Positions 7,597-16,875 are shown, counted from the stretch's first letter. The stretch: DNA of 64,000 bases from Brevibacterium sp. CS2 (GCF_005280295.1 NZ_CP040020.1:248001-312000); one strand, 5' to 3'. Translations and numbers: made by a program. Notes: generated by a model from the letters alone, not told the origin.

Positions 7597-8709
7597 GTGG
7601 CCATAGATCTGCAGCGATTCACCCGTGAGTTCGAGGAGCTCATCGAGTGCGAATCGCCGTCCTCGGACCCGGCATCGCTCGTCCGCTCGGCGAACCTCCT
7701 CTCCCGCATCGGCACCGAGCTGCTCGGCGTCGCCCCGCGCATCGTCACCGTCGAGGGCTGCCCGCACGTGCTGTGGCGGTTCGGCGAGGGCCCGCGCCGC
7801 GTGGTGCTCATCGGCCACCACGACACCGTGTGGCCGCTCGGCACGATCCGCCGCCTGCCGTTCTCCGACGTCGAGGGCATCATCCGCGGTCCCGGCGCCG
7901 ACGACATGAAGGGCGGCGTGCTCGTCGCCCTCTACGCCCTGGCCGCCCTGCAGGAGCGCGGCGCCACGCTCGAGGGCGTGAGCCTGCTCGTCACCGGCGA
8001 CGAGGAACTCGGCTCGCTCACCTCCCGCCCCCTCATCGAGGCCGAGGCGGAGGGCGCCCGTGCGGCCCTCGTGTTCGAGAGCGGCGGCGGCGACGGGGCG
8101 GTGAAGATCGCCCGCAAGGGAGTCGCGATCTACGAGCTCGAGGTGCGCGGCCGCGCCGCCCACGCCGGCGTCGAGCCGGAGAAGGGCATCAACGCCACGA
8201 CCGAGGTGGCCCACCAGGTGCTGAAGATCGCGCAGATGGGCGATGCGAAGGCCGGTACCTCCGTGGTGCCGACGGTGCTGCACTCCGGGACGACGTCGAA
8301 CACCGTGCCGGCGCTCGCGAAGGTCGGGATCGATTCCCGGGCCACGAACGTCACCGAGCAGCTCCGCGTCGACGCCGCGCTCCGCTCGCTCACACCGGTC
8401 CACCCGAGCGCCCGCCTGCTGCTGCGCGGCGGGATCAACCGCGCCCCGCTCGAACCGCGCCAGTCGATGGGCCTCTACGGCCGTGCGCAGCGGATCGCCG
8501 GCCGGCTGGGGCACCCGCCGCTGCGGTCGATCGCGGTGGGCGGCGGCTCCGACGGGAACTTCACCGCCGGCATCGGCACGCCCACGCTCGACGGGCTCGG
8601 CACTGTGGGCGGCGGTTCGCACGCCGACAGCGAGCATGCCGTGAAGACGTGGATCCCGCGGCGGGTCGAGCTCGTCCGCGACCTCGTCGGTGAGCTCATC
8701 CTCGACTGA
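7597..8709 (+). CDS. M20-family metallopeptidase (carboxypeptidase G2-like)
   Basis: The 370-residue protein is a zinc-dependent amidohydrolase of the M20A/ArgE/CPG2 family, likely cleaving C-terminal glutamate or a related acyl-amino acid. Zinc-ligand and catalytic motifs appear in order: GHHDTVWP (His and catalytic Asp), GPGADDMKGG (bridging Asp), GDEELGS (Glu pair) and GGGSHADSEH (final His). The dimerisation domain lies between about 165 and 280 and contains the typical RGRAAHAG. GTG 7597 is chosen because AAAGGA (7581-7586) sits ten bases upstream and homology begins there. No operon partner is evident and no signal peptide is seen, so it is probably cytoplasmic. Confidence 0.88.
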   Translation: MAIDLQRFTREFEELIECESPSSDPASLVRSANLLSRIGTELLGVAPRIVTVEGCPHVLWRFGEGPRRVVLIGHHDTVWPLGTIRRLPFSDVEGIIRGPGADDMKGGVLVALYALAALQERGATLEGVSLLVTGDEELGSLTSRPLIEAEAEGARAALVFESGGGDGAVKIARKGVAIYELEVRGRAAHAGVEPEKGINATTEVAHQVLKIAQMGDAKAGTSVVPTVLHSGTTSNTVPALAKVGIDSRATNVTEQLRVDAALRSLTPVHPSARLLLRGGINRAPLEPRQSMGLYGRAQRIAGRLGHPPLRSIAVGGGSDGNFTAGIGTPTLDGLGTVGGGSHADSEHAVKTWIPRRVELVRDLVGELILD

Positions 8710-8757
8710 TCGGTTTGGGGCGAGTGCCGGCCGGCCCGTTCCGGCGCCCGCGTGCGT

Positions 8758-9924
8758 TCAGTCCGCGGTGAGCCAGGGGTTCGACAGCCCGATGAAGGCG
8801 GCCTCGACGATGAGCAGCGGGGTCATGTTCGTGCTCAGCCGGGTCCGGGCCTGCCCGATGACGTCGATCCGGCGCAGGGTGCTCAGCGCGTCCGAGGCAG
8901 CTGCCTGCTCCCGGATCCGCTCCTCATCACCGCGGTTGATCCAGCCCTCGGTGAGTCCGAGCTGGCACAGCAGCACGTCGCGGTAGAGCGAGAGCAGCTC
9001 GAGGAGCATCGCGTCGATCTCGTCGTTGCGCGCCCGGGTGGAGCGTCGCTTCTGCTCCTCCTCGAGCCGTTTGACCTGTCCGCGCACCGCGGGCGGCACG
9101 GCCTTGCCCGGTTCCACCCCGAGGGTCTCGAGGAGGGCGGCGCGCTCGTGTGCGTCGCGTTCGGCGGAGCGCTCCTTGGCGCTCTCGGTCGCCTCTTCGA
9201 CGATCCGTCCGGCCATGCGCACGGTGGAGCCGAGCGAGGTGAGTGTCTGCGGGATGTCGAGGATCCGGGCCCGCCGGGTGCGGGCGTCGTCGTTCGTCGC
9301 GAGGTGCTTGGCCCGCCCGATGTGGTTCTGCGCGGCGGCTGCCGCCCACAGTGCGGTCTCGGAGTCGACGCCGTCGCGGGTCTGTAGGAGTTCGGCGATC
9401 GCCTCGGTGGGCGGGATGCGCAGAGTGACGCTGCGGCAGCGCGAGCGGATGGTGGTCAGCACGTCCTGCGGGCTCGGCGCGCAGAGGATCCACACCGTGG
9501 CCGGCGGGGGCTCCTCGATCGCTTTGAGGAGGACGTTCGAGGTGCGTTCGGCCATCCGGTCCGCGTCCTCGATGATCATCACCCGCCACGGGGCGTTCAC
9601 CGGGGCGCTCTGCGCCTGGGACACGAGCTCGCGCACTTCGTCGATGGTGATGAGGGACTTCTGGGTGGCCATGATCGTCATCGACTCGTGCGTCCCGGCG
9701 AGTGCCCGCTGCGCAGCGGGGCTGCGGGATTCGCCGCGGTCCGGGCTCAGCAGCGCGGCGGCGAAGGCGCGCGCGGCGTTCGAGCGGCCGGAGCCGGGCG
9801 GGCCGGTGATGAGCCAGGCGTGCGTCATCGCCGCCGAGGCGCCGCCGGTGTCGGTGGCCCGGGCGGCCTGCCGGAGCTGCTCGATCGCGGTGTCCTGGCC
9901 GACGAGCTCGTCCCAGACGCTCAC
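8758..9924 (-). CDS. holB: DNA polymerase III delta-prime subunit
   Basis: This 388-residue AAA+ protein is a clamp-loader subunit. It has the RuvB-like N-terminus (VGQDTAIEQLRQA), a modified Walker A GPPGSGRS in which Arg replaces the catalytic Lys, and the conserved LLKAIEEPPP and TIRSRC (SRC motif) segments. Delta-prime does not hydrolyse ATP, so the altered P-loop is in keeping with the role. The GTG start overlaps TGA of the frame that encodes the displaced tail of the upstream kinase fusion (GTGA), suggesting translational coupling in a tmk-holB operon, a common bacterial pairing. tau/gamma is encoded by dnaX elsewhere in the window. Confidence 0.92.
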   Translation of the reverse strand: MSVWDELVGQDTAIEQLRQAARATDTGGASAAMTHAWLITGPPGSGRSNAARAFAAALLSPDRGESRSPAAQRALAGTHESMTIMATQKSLITIDEVRELVSQAQSAPVNAPWRVMIIEDADRMAERTSNVLLKAIEEPPPATVWILCAPSPQDVLTTIRSRCRSVTLRIPPTEAIAELLQTRDGVDSETALWAAAAAQNHIGRAKHLATNDDARTRRARILDIPQTLTSLGSTVRMAGRIVEEATESAKERSAERDAHERAALLETLGVEPGKAVPPAVRGQVKRLEEEQKRRSTRARNDEIDAMLLELLSLYRDVLLCQLGLTEGWINRGDEERIREQAAASDALSTLRRIDVIGQARTRLSTNMTPLLIVEAAFIGLSNPWLTAD

Positions 9925-10382
9925 CGGGAGCCGCCGTTCGGGTCGTGCCCGCCGCGGTCGCGCGGCTGCTCCCGGCCGGAGCGGCGGAGGCGGGACTGGC
10001 GGAGCCGTTCGCGGGCCTGCCGCTCGAGCTCCGCCTGTGCGACGAGCCGGTCGCGGCTCACACGCTGGTGGAAGTGCGGCAGCGGCATCTCCCGGGCGTT
10101 CTCAGCCTCCGGATCGGCGGCAGCGTCCCCGCCGGTTCCCGCGGCCGGACCGGCACCCACGGCAGGACCGGCCGCGGCAGGCCCGGCAGCCGGGCCGGTA
10201 CCCGCGGCAGGGTCGACGACCGGCATCCGAGCGGTCTGACTCGCCGCGGGGCCCGCGGGCTGCCGGGGCACTGCGTGCGAGTTCGGCTCCGGCGCCCGGG
10301 ATCCCAGCGGCGGCTGGGAGCCGGGTGCCGAACGGTTCGCGTGGCGGGCCGGGAGCACGGTCGTGGGATCGTCCTCACCGAA
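9921..10382 (-). CDS. Frame-displaced C-terminal extension of the kinase fusion
   Basis: After the kinase ORF stops at 10375, another minus-strand frame continues with GEDDPTTVLPARHAN, repeating the EDDPTTVLP unit found just before the stop. It ends with a basic helical segment (HQRVSRDRLVAQAELERQ and onward) about 150 residues later. Its stop at 9923-9921 overlaps the holB GTG by four bases. Removing one C from the run at 10383-10387 joins the two frames as ...GGTGFGEDDPTTVLP. It lacks its own credible start. The simplest reading is that this is the true C-terminus of the upstream protein, displaced by a one-base frameshift or a sequence error. Confidence 0.65.
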   Translation of the reverse strand, partial: FGEDDPTTVLPARHANRSAPGSQPPLGSRAPEPNSHAVPRQPAGPAASQTARMPVVDPAAGTGPAAGPAAAGPAVGAGPAAGTGGDAAADPEAENAREMPLPHFHQRVSRDRLVAQAELERQARERLRQSRLRRSGREQPRDRGGHDPNGGSR

Positions 10383-12801
10383 CCCCCGTGCCGCCGGGGA
10401 CCGCCGGCGGTAGGACCGTGGTGGGGTCGTCCTCACCGGGAGCCCCGCGGCCGGGTGCCGAGGCGGGCAGCACCGTGGTCTCCGCTTCGGACGGGTCGCT
10501 GCCGGCAGTGGCGCTGCCCGCCGGTGGGGCGCCGAGCACGGTGGTCTCCGCCTCGTCCGAGGCAGGCGCAGGCACCCGCGACGCCGATGCCGATGGGCCG
10601 GGCTGGGCTGCGTTACCGGCCTGCTCGGCTGCGTTACCGGGCTGTTGGGCTGTGCTGCCGGGATGCTGGGTTGCACTGCCGTGCCGCTGCCCTGCGGTGC
10701 CGGGAAGTGAGGTGTCGGAAGGTGCAGTGCCGCGGGGTGCTGTGCCGGGAGCTCCAGTGCCGCGGGGTGCGGTGTCACCAGGCGCGGCTAGTCCTCCGGC
10801 GTGCGGGTGGTTCTGCGACCGGTGGTCGCCGCGGGAGGACATGTGCGCGTCGACAGCCGCGGCGATGTCCGCGGCGACGGCGGCAGGTTCCCGGTTCGCG
10901 TCGATGACGGCGTAGCGGGAGGGTTCGCGGGAGGCGAGTACCAGGAAAGCCTCCTGCACCCGGCGGCGGAAGGCGAGGTCCTCGCGGTCGAGGTGGTTCT
11001 CCTCGCCGCGGGCGGCGGTGCGCTGCGCGGCGGTCTCCGGGTCGATGTCGAGGACGAGCGTGAGGTGCGGCACCAGGCCTTCGGTGGCCCAGCGCGACAG
11101 CCCGGCGATGTCCTCGGTGGAGAGCTCACGGCCCGCCGACTGGTAGCCGAGCGAGGAGTCGATGTAGCGGTCGGTGATGACGGTCTCACCGCGCTCGAGC
11201 GCCGGGCCGATGAGCGAGGCGACGTGGTGGGCGCGGTCGGCGGCGAACAGCAGCGCCTCGCTGCGCGGCGCCACCCCGGAGCCGCCGAGCACGACCTCGC
11301 GGATGGCGCGCCCCGCGTCGGTGCCGCCGGGTTCCCGGGTGAGGACGACCGGGCCGATGCCGCGGGCGCGCAGGTGCTCGTCGAGGAGCTGGATCTGGGT
11401 GGTCTTCCCCGAGCCGTCCCCGCCCTCGACGGCGATGAAGAATCCCGGCCCGGTGACGTGCTCGGTGGCGTGAGCTGCGAGTTCCGAGGCGGCGGGCACC
11501 TCGGCCCGTTCAGCGGCGACCGCGGGGGTGCGGAAGGCGTGGACGAGGTCGACGCCGAGTCCCTGGATGCCGTGCGGGGAGAAGGTGAAGAGCGCGATGA
11601 TGCCGCCGACGAGCGCCACCAGCCCGACCACGGAGTAGGCCACGGTGGTGGCGCTGATGTTCCAGGAGGCGTTCTCGCTGAGCGCGACGACGGTGTCGAG
11701 GTCGAGCATGGTGAGCAGGAGCGCTGCGACCACGCCGGCGCCGACCCCGATGCTGCGGGAGAAGTCGTACCGCTGGGCGCGGACGCCCACGCCGACGGCG
11801 AAGGTGACGATCGCGGTGAGGACGGCCTTGCCGGACAGCTCCTCGATGATCCCGAGCGCCAGGGTGAGCACTCCGGCGGTGAGCAGTGCCAGGGAGGTCA
11901 GGCGGGGGCGCGACATGCCGGGGGCGAACGTCGGACCGGCCTCGTAGCCGACCGCCCAGCCGAGGAACGCGGCGCACACGATGACGGCGAATCCGGCCTG
12001 CCCGAACCGGTGGTCCGCCACGGCGGGCTGCGCGAGGGCGAGGACGGCGCCGAGCACGCCGAAGAGCAGGTAGCACGCCCACGGCCGGGCGATCGGGGTG
12101 GGACCGCGCAGCGCCTGGCCGGCCGACCCGGCGGGGAACGCCCCGGTGACCGGGTCTCCGGCACCGGCAGGTGCGCGCATGGCGAGGGCGGAGGACACGA
12201 AGAGCAGCACCGCGCCGATGAGCAGGTACCAGCGCACACCACTGATGCCGGCCTGGGTGCCGCCGACGATCTGGAAGGCGTAGGTGGTGAGCAGGAGCAG
12301 GACCGCGGCGACCCCGGCGGTGCGCCAGGGCTTGCGGTGCAGGTGCGGGGCCTGGAGGACGAGGAGCGCGGTGGTGATCCCGAGGAACAGCGCGGTGATC
12401 CAGATGAGCCAGACGACCGGGAAGAAGAACACGCACACCGATGCCACGGCGGTCGCGGCCGCCCCGCCGGCGAGCAGCCCGCGGCCGGCCGGTGTGCTCA
12501 GCCTGCTGAACACCGAGTGCGGGACGAACACCCCGGCGGCGACGAGCACGAACACGACGAGCAGGGCGCCGGCGGCCTGCGGCAGGGAGAAGGAGGTGTC
12601 CGCGAAGGACTCCGCGATCCGGTGCGCGGCACCCGGGTCGAGCACCCGCCGGACCCCGTGGAGACCGGCGATCCCGAAGCCGAGCGCGGTGAGGGCGAAC
12701 ATCACCATCCACCCGGTGACCTCCACGGCGACCGGGCCGAGCGAGGCCGGGGGCGCTGCGGAATCCGGCCGGGAGGCAGAGCGGTGATCCGTAGTATTCA
12801 C
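10375..12801 (-). CDS. tmk: Thymidylate kinase fused to an N-terminal membrane domain
   Basis: The 808-residue product (GTG start) joins three parts. Residues 30-415 contain about ten to twelve hydrophobic helices resembling a transporter-like membrane domain. Residues 451-655 are a complete dTMP kinase with P-loop EGGDGSGKTT (459-468), LTREPGGTDAGRAI, the DRYIDSSLGYQ segment and a lid. Residues 656-808 are a Pro/Ala/Thr-rich tail with repeated ETTVL/DPTTVLP units. Similar membrane-kinase fusions are annotated in some actinobacteria. The kinase makes dTDP for DNA synthesis; the membrane part's role is unknown. The tail is probably cut short by a frameshift at 10383-10387. holB lies downstream. 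Confidence 0.88.
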   Translation of the reverse strand: MNTTDHRSASRPDSAAPPASLGPVAVEVTGWMVMFALTALGFGIAGLHGVRRVLDPGAAHRIAESFADTSFSLPQAAGALLVVFVLVAAGVFVPHSVFSRLSTPAGRGLLAGGAAATAVASVCVFFFPVVWLIWITALFLGITTALLVLQAPHLHRKPWRTAGVAAVLLLLTTYAFQIVGGTQAGISGVRWYLLIGAVLLFVSSALAMRAPAGAGDPVTGAFPAGSAGQALRGPTPIARPWACYLLFGVLGAVLALAQPAVADHRFGQAGFAVIVCAAFLGWAVGYEAGPTFAPGMSRPRLTSLALLTAGVLTLALGIIEELSGKAVLTAIVTFAVGVGVRAQRYDFSRSIGVGAGVVAALLLTMLDLDTVVALSENASWNISATTVAYSVVGLVALVGGIIALFTFSPHGIQGLGVDLVHAFRTPAVAAERAEVPAASELAAHATEHVTGPGFFIAVEGGDGSGKTTQIQLLDEHLRARGIGPVVLTREPGGTDAGRAIREVVLGGSGVAPRSEALLFAADRAHHVASLIGPALERGETVITDRYIDSSLGYQSAGRELSTEDIAGLSRWATEGLVPHLTLVLDIDPETAAQRTAARGEENHLDREDLAFRRRVQEAFLVLASREPSRYAVIDANREPAAVAADIAAAVDAHMSSRGDHRSQNHPHAGGLAAPGDTAPRGTGAPGTAPRGTAPSDTSLPGTAGQRHGSATQHPGSTAQQPGNAAEQAGNAAQPGPSASASRVPAPASDEAETTVLGAPPAGSATAGSDPSEAETTVLPASAPGRGAPGEDDPTTVLPPAVPGGTGVR

Positions 12802-12873
12802 GCCATCCACTCTACGACCCGGCACGGACACGGCGTCACAGCCGACTGTCGGATTCGCACCTATCCTGGACGG

Positions 12874-13620
12874 GTGCCGATCACGCTCACCGCCCTCGAC
12901 GACGTCTCCCCCGACCCGACCATCGCGCTCGCACAGGCGCGCGCGCTCCTCGACGAGGTCAAGGCCGGCCGCCGCGCAGGTGTGCTGCGCCTCTACCGTC
13001 CGGAGCCCACGGCTGCGTTCGGCGCCCGCGACCGGTTCCTCCCCGGCTTCCCCGCTGCGGTGGCCGCCGCCCGCGACCACGGTTTCACCCCGGTGCTGCG
13101 TTCGCTGGGCGGGCGGGTGGCCGTCTACCACCGCGACAGTCTCGTCATCGACCACCTCGAGCCCGCCGCCGGTCTGCTGTCCGGCACACAGGAGCGGTTC
13201 ACCGGGTTCGGCGACTGGTACACCGCGATCCTCCGGGGCCTGGGCGTCGATGCGCGGCTCGGCGAGATCCCCGGCGAGTACTGCCCGGGCGAGCACAGCG
13301 TCAACGTCGCCGGTCGGATCAAGGCGATCGGCACCGCCCAGCGGGTGACCCACAGCGGCTGGCTGTTCTCGTCCTCCATCGTCGTCGCCGACCCGGATCC
13401 GATCCGTGCGGTGCTCACCGACATCCAGTCGGCACTCGGCGTCGACTGGGACCCGACCACCGGCGGGGCGATCAGCGAGGTGCACCCGGACGTCACCGCC
13501 GATGCCGTCGAGGCCGCATTCCGCACCGCGTATTCCGAGCGATTCACCGTGGAGCCGGGCACCCTCACCGCGGTCGAGGCGCGCGCCGCCGAGGGGTACG
13601 TCGAGCAGCACCGGCTCTGA
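12874..13620 (+). CDS. Lipoate/biotin protein ligase family protein
   Basis: The 248-residue protein matches the lipoate-protein ligase A/biotinyl ligase fold. The substrate-loop motif appears as RSLGGRVAVYHRDSLVIDH, equivalent to RRxSGGGAVYHD in LplA. Further on, VNVAGRIKAIGTAQRV carries the lysine expected to contact the acyl adenylate. It may attach lipoate or octanoate to E2 or GcvH proteins, but the arginine-for-glycine change in the loop makes the substrate uncertain. GTG 12874 follows a TATCCT hexamer (12862-12867) by six bases, so the transcript may be leaderless. It is convergent with topA and divergent from the kinase fusion gene. Confidence 0.78.
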   Translation: MPITLTALDDVSPDPTIALAQARALLDEVKAGRRAGVLRLYRPEPTAAFGARDRFLPGFPAAVAAARDHGFTPVLRSLGGRVAVYHRDSLVIDHLEPAAGLLSGTQERFTGFGDWYTAILRGLGVDARLGEIPGEYCPGEHSVNVAGRIKAIGTAQRVTHSGWLFSSSIVVADPDPIRAVLTDIQSALGVDWDPTTGGAISEVHPDVTADAVEAAFRTAYSERFTVEPGTLTAVEARAAEGYVEQHRL

Positions 13621-13652
13621 CTCACGCGGGCCGGTCACGCGGCAGGAGAACG

Positions 13653-13718
13653 CGAACTGCGCGGTATCCGAAACCGGACGCGCAATTGCGCGCTCGGTTC
13701 GGGATACCGCGCAGTTCG
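13653..13718. repeat. Long hairpin repeat, copy 1 (also at 42688)
   Basis: Arms of about 24 bases beginning CGAACTGCGCGGTATCC pair with a near-perfect complement ending GGATACCGCGCAGTTCG. The centre contains the palindrome GCGCAATTGCGC. It lies between the convergent lplA-like and topA genes, three bases from the topA stop, where it may act as a two-way terminator. A clearly related element occurs 29 kb away, so it is a dispersed repeat rather than a private terminator. Confidence 0.8.
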
Positions 13719-13720
13719 GA

Positions 13721-16567
13721 TCAGGCGGTGGTCGGCTTGCCGGTCGACTTCGTCGCCGTGGCCTTCTTCGCAGTCGTCTTCTTCGCCGCGGTGGTCCGCG
13801 CCGTCGTCGACTTGGCCGCCGGCTTCTTCGCAGCCGTGGTCTTCGAGCCTGCCGTCTTCGACACCGTGCTCTTGGCCGTCGTCGACTTCTTCGCGGCAGG
13901 CTTCTTGGCTGCGGTCTTCTTGGCCGGGGCCTTCTTCGCGGTCGTCTTCTTCTTCGCAGGCCCCTTGGCCCGCTTCTCCGCGAGGAGTTCGAAGGCGCGC
14001 GCCGGGGTGATGCCCTCGACGGAGTCGTCCTTGCGCAGGGTTGCGTTCGTGTCCCCGTCGGTGACGTAGGGCCCGAACCGCCCGTCCTTGACGACGACCG
14101 GCTTCTTCGACTCCGGGTCCTCGCCGAGCTCCTTGAGCGGGGGTGCGGCGGCACGGCGGCCGCGCTGCTTGGGCTGGGAGTAGATCTCGAGCGCCTCGTC
14201 GAGGGTGATCGAGAAGATCTGCTCCTCCTCGGTGAGCGAGCGCGAATCGGTGCCCTTCTTGAGGTAGGGCCCGTAGCGGCCGTTCTGCGCGGTGATGACC
14301 GTCCCCTCGGCGTCGGTCCCGACCTCGCGCGGCAGGCTCAGCAGCTTGAGCGCCTGCTCGAGGTCGACGGTCGAGAGGTCCATGGACTTGAACAGGGAGC
14401 CGGTGCGCGGCTTGACCTTCTTGCGGCCCTTCGTCTCCTCGGCCTCGGGCAGCACCTCGGTGACGTAGGGGCCGAACCGACCGGACTTCGCGACGATCGT
14501 GTGCCCGGTCTCCGGATCGGTGCCGAGCTCGCGGTCCCCGTCGCCGTGGCTGGCGATGAGTTCGCGGGCCTTCTCCGCGGTGAGCTCGTCGGGGGCGAGG
14601 TCCTCCGGCACGGACACGCGCTTGGGATCCTCGCCGTCCTGCGCCACCTCGAGGTAGGGGCCGTAGCGGCCCACCCGCAGGTCGATGCCCTCGGCGATCT
14701 CGATCGTGTTGATCTCGCGGGCGTCGATGTCGCCGAGGTCGTCGACGGTCGGCTTGAGACCGGGATGATCCTCGGTCCGGTCGCCGAAGTAGAACGCGGT
14801 CAGCCAGTCGTTGCGGTCCTCCTCGCCGGAGGCGATCCGGTCGAGGTCGGACTCCATGCCGGCGGTGAACTGGTAGTCGATGAGCCCGCGGAAGTGGAGC
14901 TCGAGGAGCCGCACCACGGAGAACGCGACCCAGGTGGGGACGAGCGCATTGCCGCGGGTGCGGACGTAGCCGCGGTCCTGGATCGTGGAGATGATCGCGG
15001 CATAGGTCGAGGGGCGCCCGATCCCGAGCTCCTCCATGGTCTTGACCAGGCTCGCCTCGGTGTAGCGCGGCGGCGGAGCGGTGGTATGGCCGGCGGCCTC
15101 GGCGCGATCGACGGTGAGCTGCTGACCCTCGGACACCTCGGGCAGGCGCGATTCGCCGGCCCCGGTGTCGTAGCGGTCGACGTCCTTGCCCTCCTCGTAG
15201 GCGGCGAGGAACCCGCGGAAGGTGATGACCGTGCCCGAGGCGGTGAAGCCCGCCGTCTTGTCCTCACCGAGGTCGGCGGTGATCCGCATCGTGGCCGTCT
15301 TGCCCTTGGCATCGGCCATCTGGGAGGCGACGGTGCGCTTCCAGATGAGGTCGTAGAGGCGGAACTCGTCGCCGGAGAGCTTCCCGGACACCTGGGCGGG
15401 CGTGCGGAAGGAGTCGCCGGCGGGTCGGATCGCCTCGTGCGCCTCCTGCGCTGACTTCTGCTTGCCGGAGTACATGCGCGGCGTGTCCGGCACGTATTCG
15501 GGACCGTACAGCTCCGAGACCTGACGGCGGGCGGCGGAGACCGCCTGGCCCGACAGCGCCGAGGAGTCGGTGCGCATGTAGGTGATGTAGCCGTTCTCGT
15601 AGAGCGACTGGGCCACGCGCATCGCCTGGCGGGAGGACAGGCGCAGCTTGCGGCCGGCCTCCTGCTGCAGGGTCGAGGTGGTGAAGGGGGCGGCGGGTCG
15701 GCGGGAGTAGGGCTTGGTCTCCAGCGCGGAGACGGTGAGCCGATCCTTGGCCGTGGTGTTGAGGGTGTTCGCGAGCGCGGTCGCCATCTCCTCGTCGAGC
15801 ACGACGACGTCGCTCTTGCCCTTGAGTTTGCCGGCGTCGTCGAAGTCGCGGCCGCTGGCGACCTTGGTGCCGTGGTAGGTGGCGAGACGGGCGGAGAAGG
15901 CATTGCCCTTGCCCGGCACCGCGAGGTCGATGTCGAGGTCCCAGTAGTCGGCGGACACGAACGCCATGCGCTCGCGCTCGCGCTCGACGACGAGGCGGGT
16001 CGCCACGGACTGCACGCGGCCGGCGGACAGGCCGCGGTTGACCTTGCGCCACAGCACCGGGGAGACCTCGTAGCCGTAGAGGCGGTCGAGGATGCGGCGG
16101 GTCTCCTGGGCGTCGACGAGCGAGGTGTCGAGCTCGCGGGTGTTCTCGAGCGCCCGGGCGATCGCCTCGGGGGTGATCTCGTGGAACACCATGCGCTTGA
16201 CCGGGATCTTGGGCTTGAGGACCTCGAGGAGGTGCCAGGCGATCGCCTCGCCCTCCCGGTCCTCATCGGTGGCGAGGAAGAGTTCGTCGGCGTCCTTGAG
16301 GAGCGCCTTGAGCTCGGAGACCTTCTTCTTCTTGCCCGGGTCCACGCGGTAGTAGGGGGCGAAGCCGTTGTCGACGTCGACGGCGAACTTGCCGTAGGGC
16401 CCCTTCTTCATGTCGGCGGGCAGCTCGGAGGGCTGCGGGAGGTCGCGGATGTGGCCCACGGAGGCTTCGACGTCGTAGCCGTCACCCAGGTACCCCACGA
16501 TCGTGCGGGCCTTGGTCGGCGACTCGACGATGACGAGTCGGCGCGGCTGCGAGGTGGAGGATGCCAC
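13721..16567 (-). CDS. topA: DNA topoisomerase I
   Basis: This 948-residue type IA topoisomerase relaxes negative supercoils. The N-terminal Toprim domain carries LVIVESPTKA and the metal-binding DEDREGEAIAWHL (101-113). The catalytic tyrosine is Tyr330 in GYITYMRTDS. Four repeated C-terminal domains with GRYGPYL/GRFGPYV signatures replace zinc fingers, as in other actinobacteria, and a Lys/Ala-rich tail (about 870-948, KKTTAK-type repeats) should bind DNA. GTG 16567 is preferred, with AAAGGA six bases upstream; the longer frame upstream is non-coding. It ends next to a long hairpin. Confidence 0.97.
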   Translation of the reverse strand: MASSTSQPRRLVIVESPTKARTIVGYLGDGYDVEASVGHIRDLPQPSELPADMKKGPYGKFAVDVDNGFAPYYRVDPGKKKKVSELKALLKDADELFLATDEDREGEAIAWHLLEVLKPKIPVKRMVFHEITPEAIARALENTRELDTSLVDAQETRRILDRLYGYEVSPVLWRKVNRGLSAGRVQSVATRLVVERERERMAFVSADYWDLDIDLAVPGKGNAFSARLATYHGTKVASGRDFDDAGKLKGKSDVVVLDEEMATALANTLNTTAKDRLTVSALETKPYSRRPAAPFTTSTLQQEAGRKLRLSSRQAMRVAQSLYENGYITYMRTDSSALSGQAVSAARRQVSELYGPEYVPDTPRMYSGKQKSAQEAHEAIRPAGDSFRTPAQVSGKLSGDEFRLYDLIWKRTVASQMADAKGKTATMRITADLGEDKTAGFTASGTVITFRGFLAAYEEGKDVDRYDTGAGESRLPEVSEGQQLTVDRAEAAGHTTAPPPRYTEASLVKTMEELGIGRPSTYAAIISTIQDRGYVRTRGNALVPTWVAFSVVRLLELHFRGLIDYQFTAGMESDLDRIASGEEDRNDWLTAFYFGDRTEDHPGLKPTVDDLGDIDAREINTIEIAEGIDLRVGRYGPYLEVAQDGEDPKRVSVPEDLAPDELTAEKARELIASHGDGDRELGTDPETGHTIVAKSGRFGPYVTEVLPEAEETKGRKKVKPRTGSLFKSMDLSTVDLEQALKLLSLPREVGTDAEGTVITAQNGRYGPYLKKGTDSRSLTEEEQIFSITLDEALEIYSQPKQRGRRAAAPPLKELGEDPESKKPVVVKDGRFGPYVTDGDTNATLRKDDSVEGITPARAFELLAEKRAKGPAKKKTTAKKAPAKKTAAKKPAAKKSTTAKSTVSKTAGSKTTAAKKPAAKSTTARTTAAKKTTAKKATATKSTGKPTTA

Positions 16568-16853
16568 GGCGGTCCTTTCGTGGGCGACTGTCGCCGACGC
16601 GTCCGTCGGGCAGTCCCGCTGTTGCTGGTGAGAAACTCTGAGAAATGTAGCACTTGCCTCTTCTACCGTCTCACATGTCGATGTACGGGGTCCGGGCGGG
16701 AGGCGGAGCGGGGTGGTGCGGTGCGGGTGCTGCGGGTGCGGATGCCGTGGTGCGGGTGCGGGAGTCGCGCCGGGCGCCGGAGCCGGGCCGCGCTGCCGGT
16801 GCGGCTGCGCCTGCAGCTGCGCCTGCACCGCGGGATAGGTCAGCGTTCGGTGT

Positions 16854-16875
16854 ATGGTCAGTGCATGCTGACCAT
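16854..16875. promoter_or_regulatory. Palindromic operator over the cmtR start codon
   Basis: ATGGTCAG (16854-16861) and CTGACCAT (16868-16875) form a perfect 8-bp inverted repeat around TGCATG, which contains the ATG. A TATGGT hexamer (16853-16858) fits a -10 box that would place transcription at about the ATG, a leaderless arrangement. A bound ArsR-type repressor would block the promoter and start site together. The 16568-16852 stretch upstream holds no evident gene. Confidence 0.65.

Noticed and set aside
10801..12873. Long plus-strand frame preceding the lipoate ligase-like gene
   Set aside because: It lies antisense to the kinase fusion; ligase homology starts only at GTG 12874.
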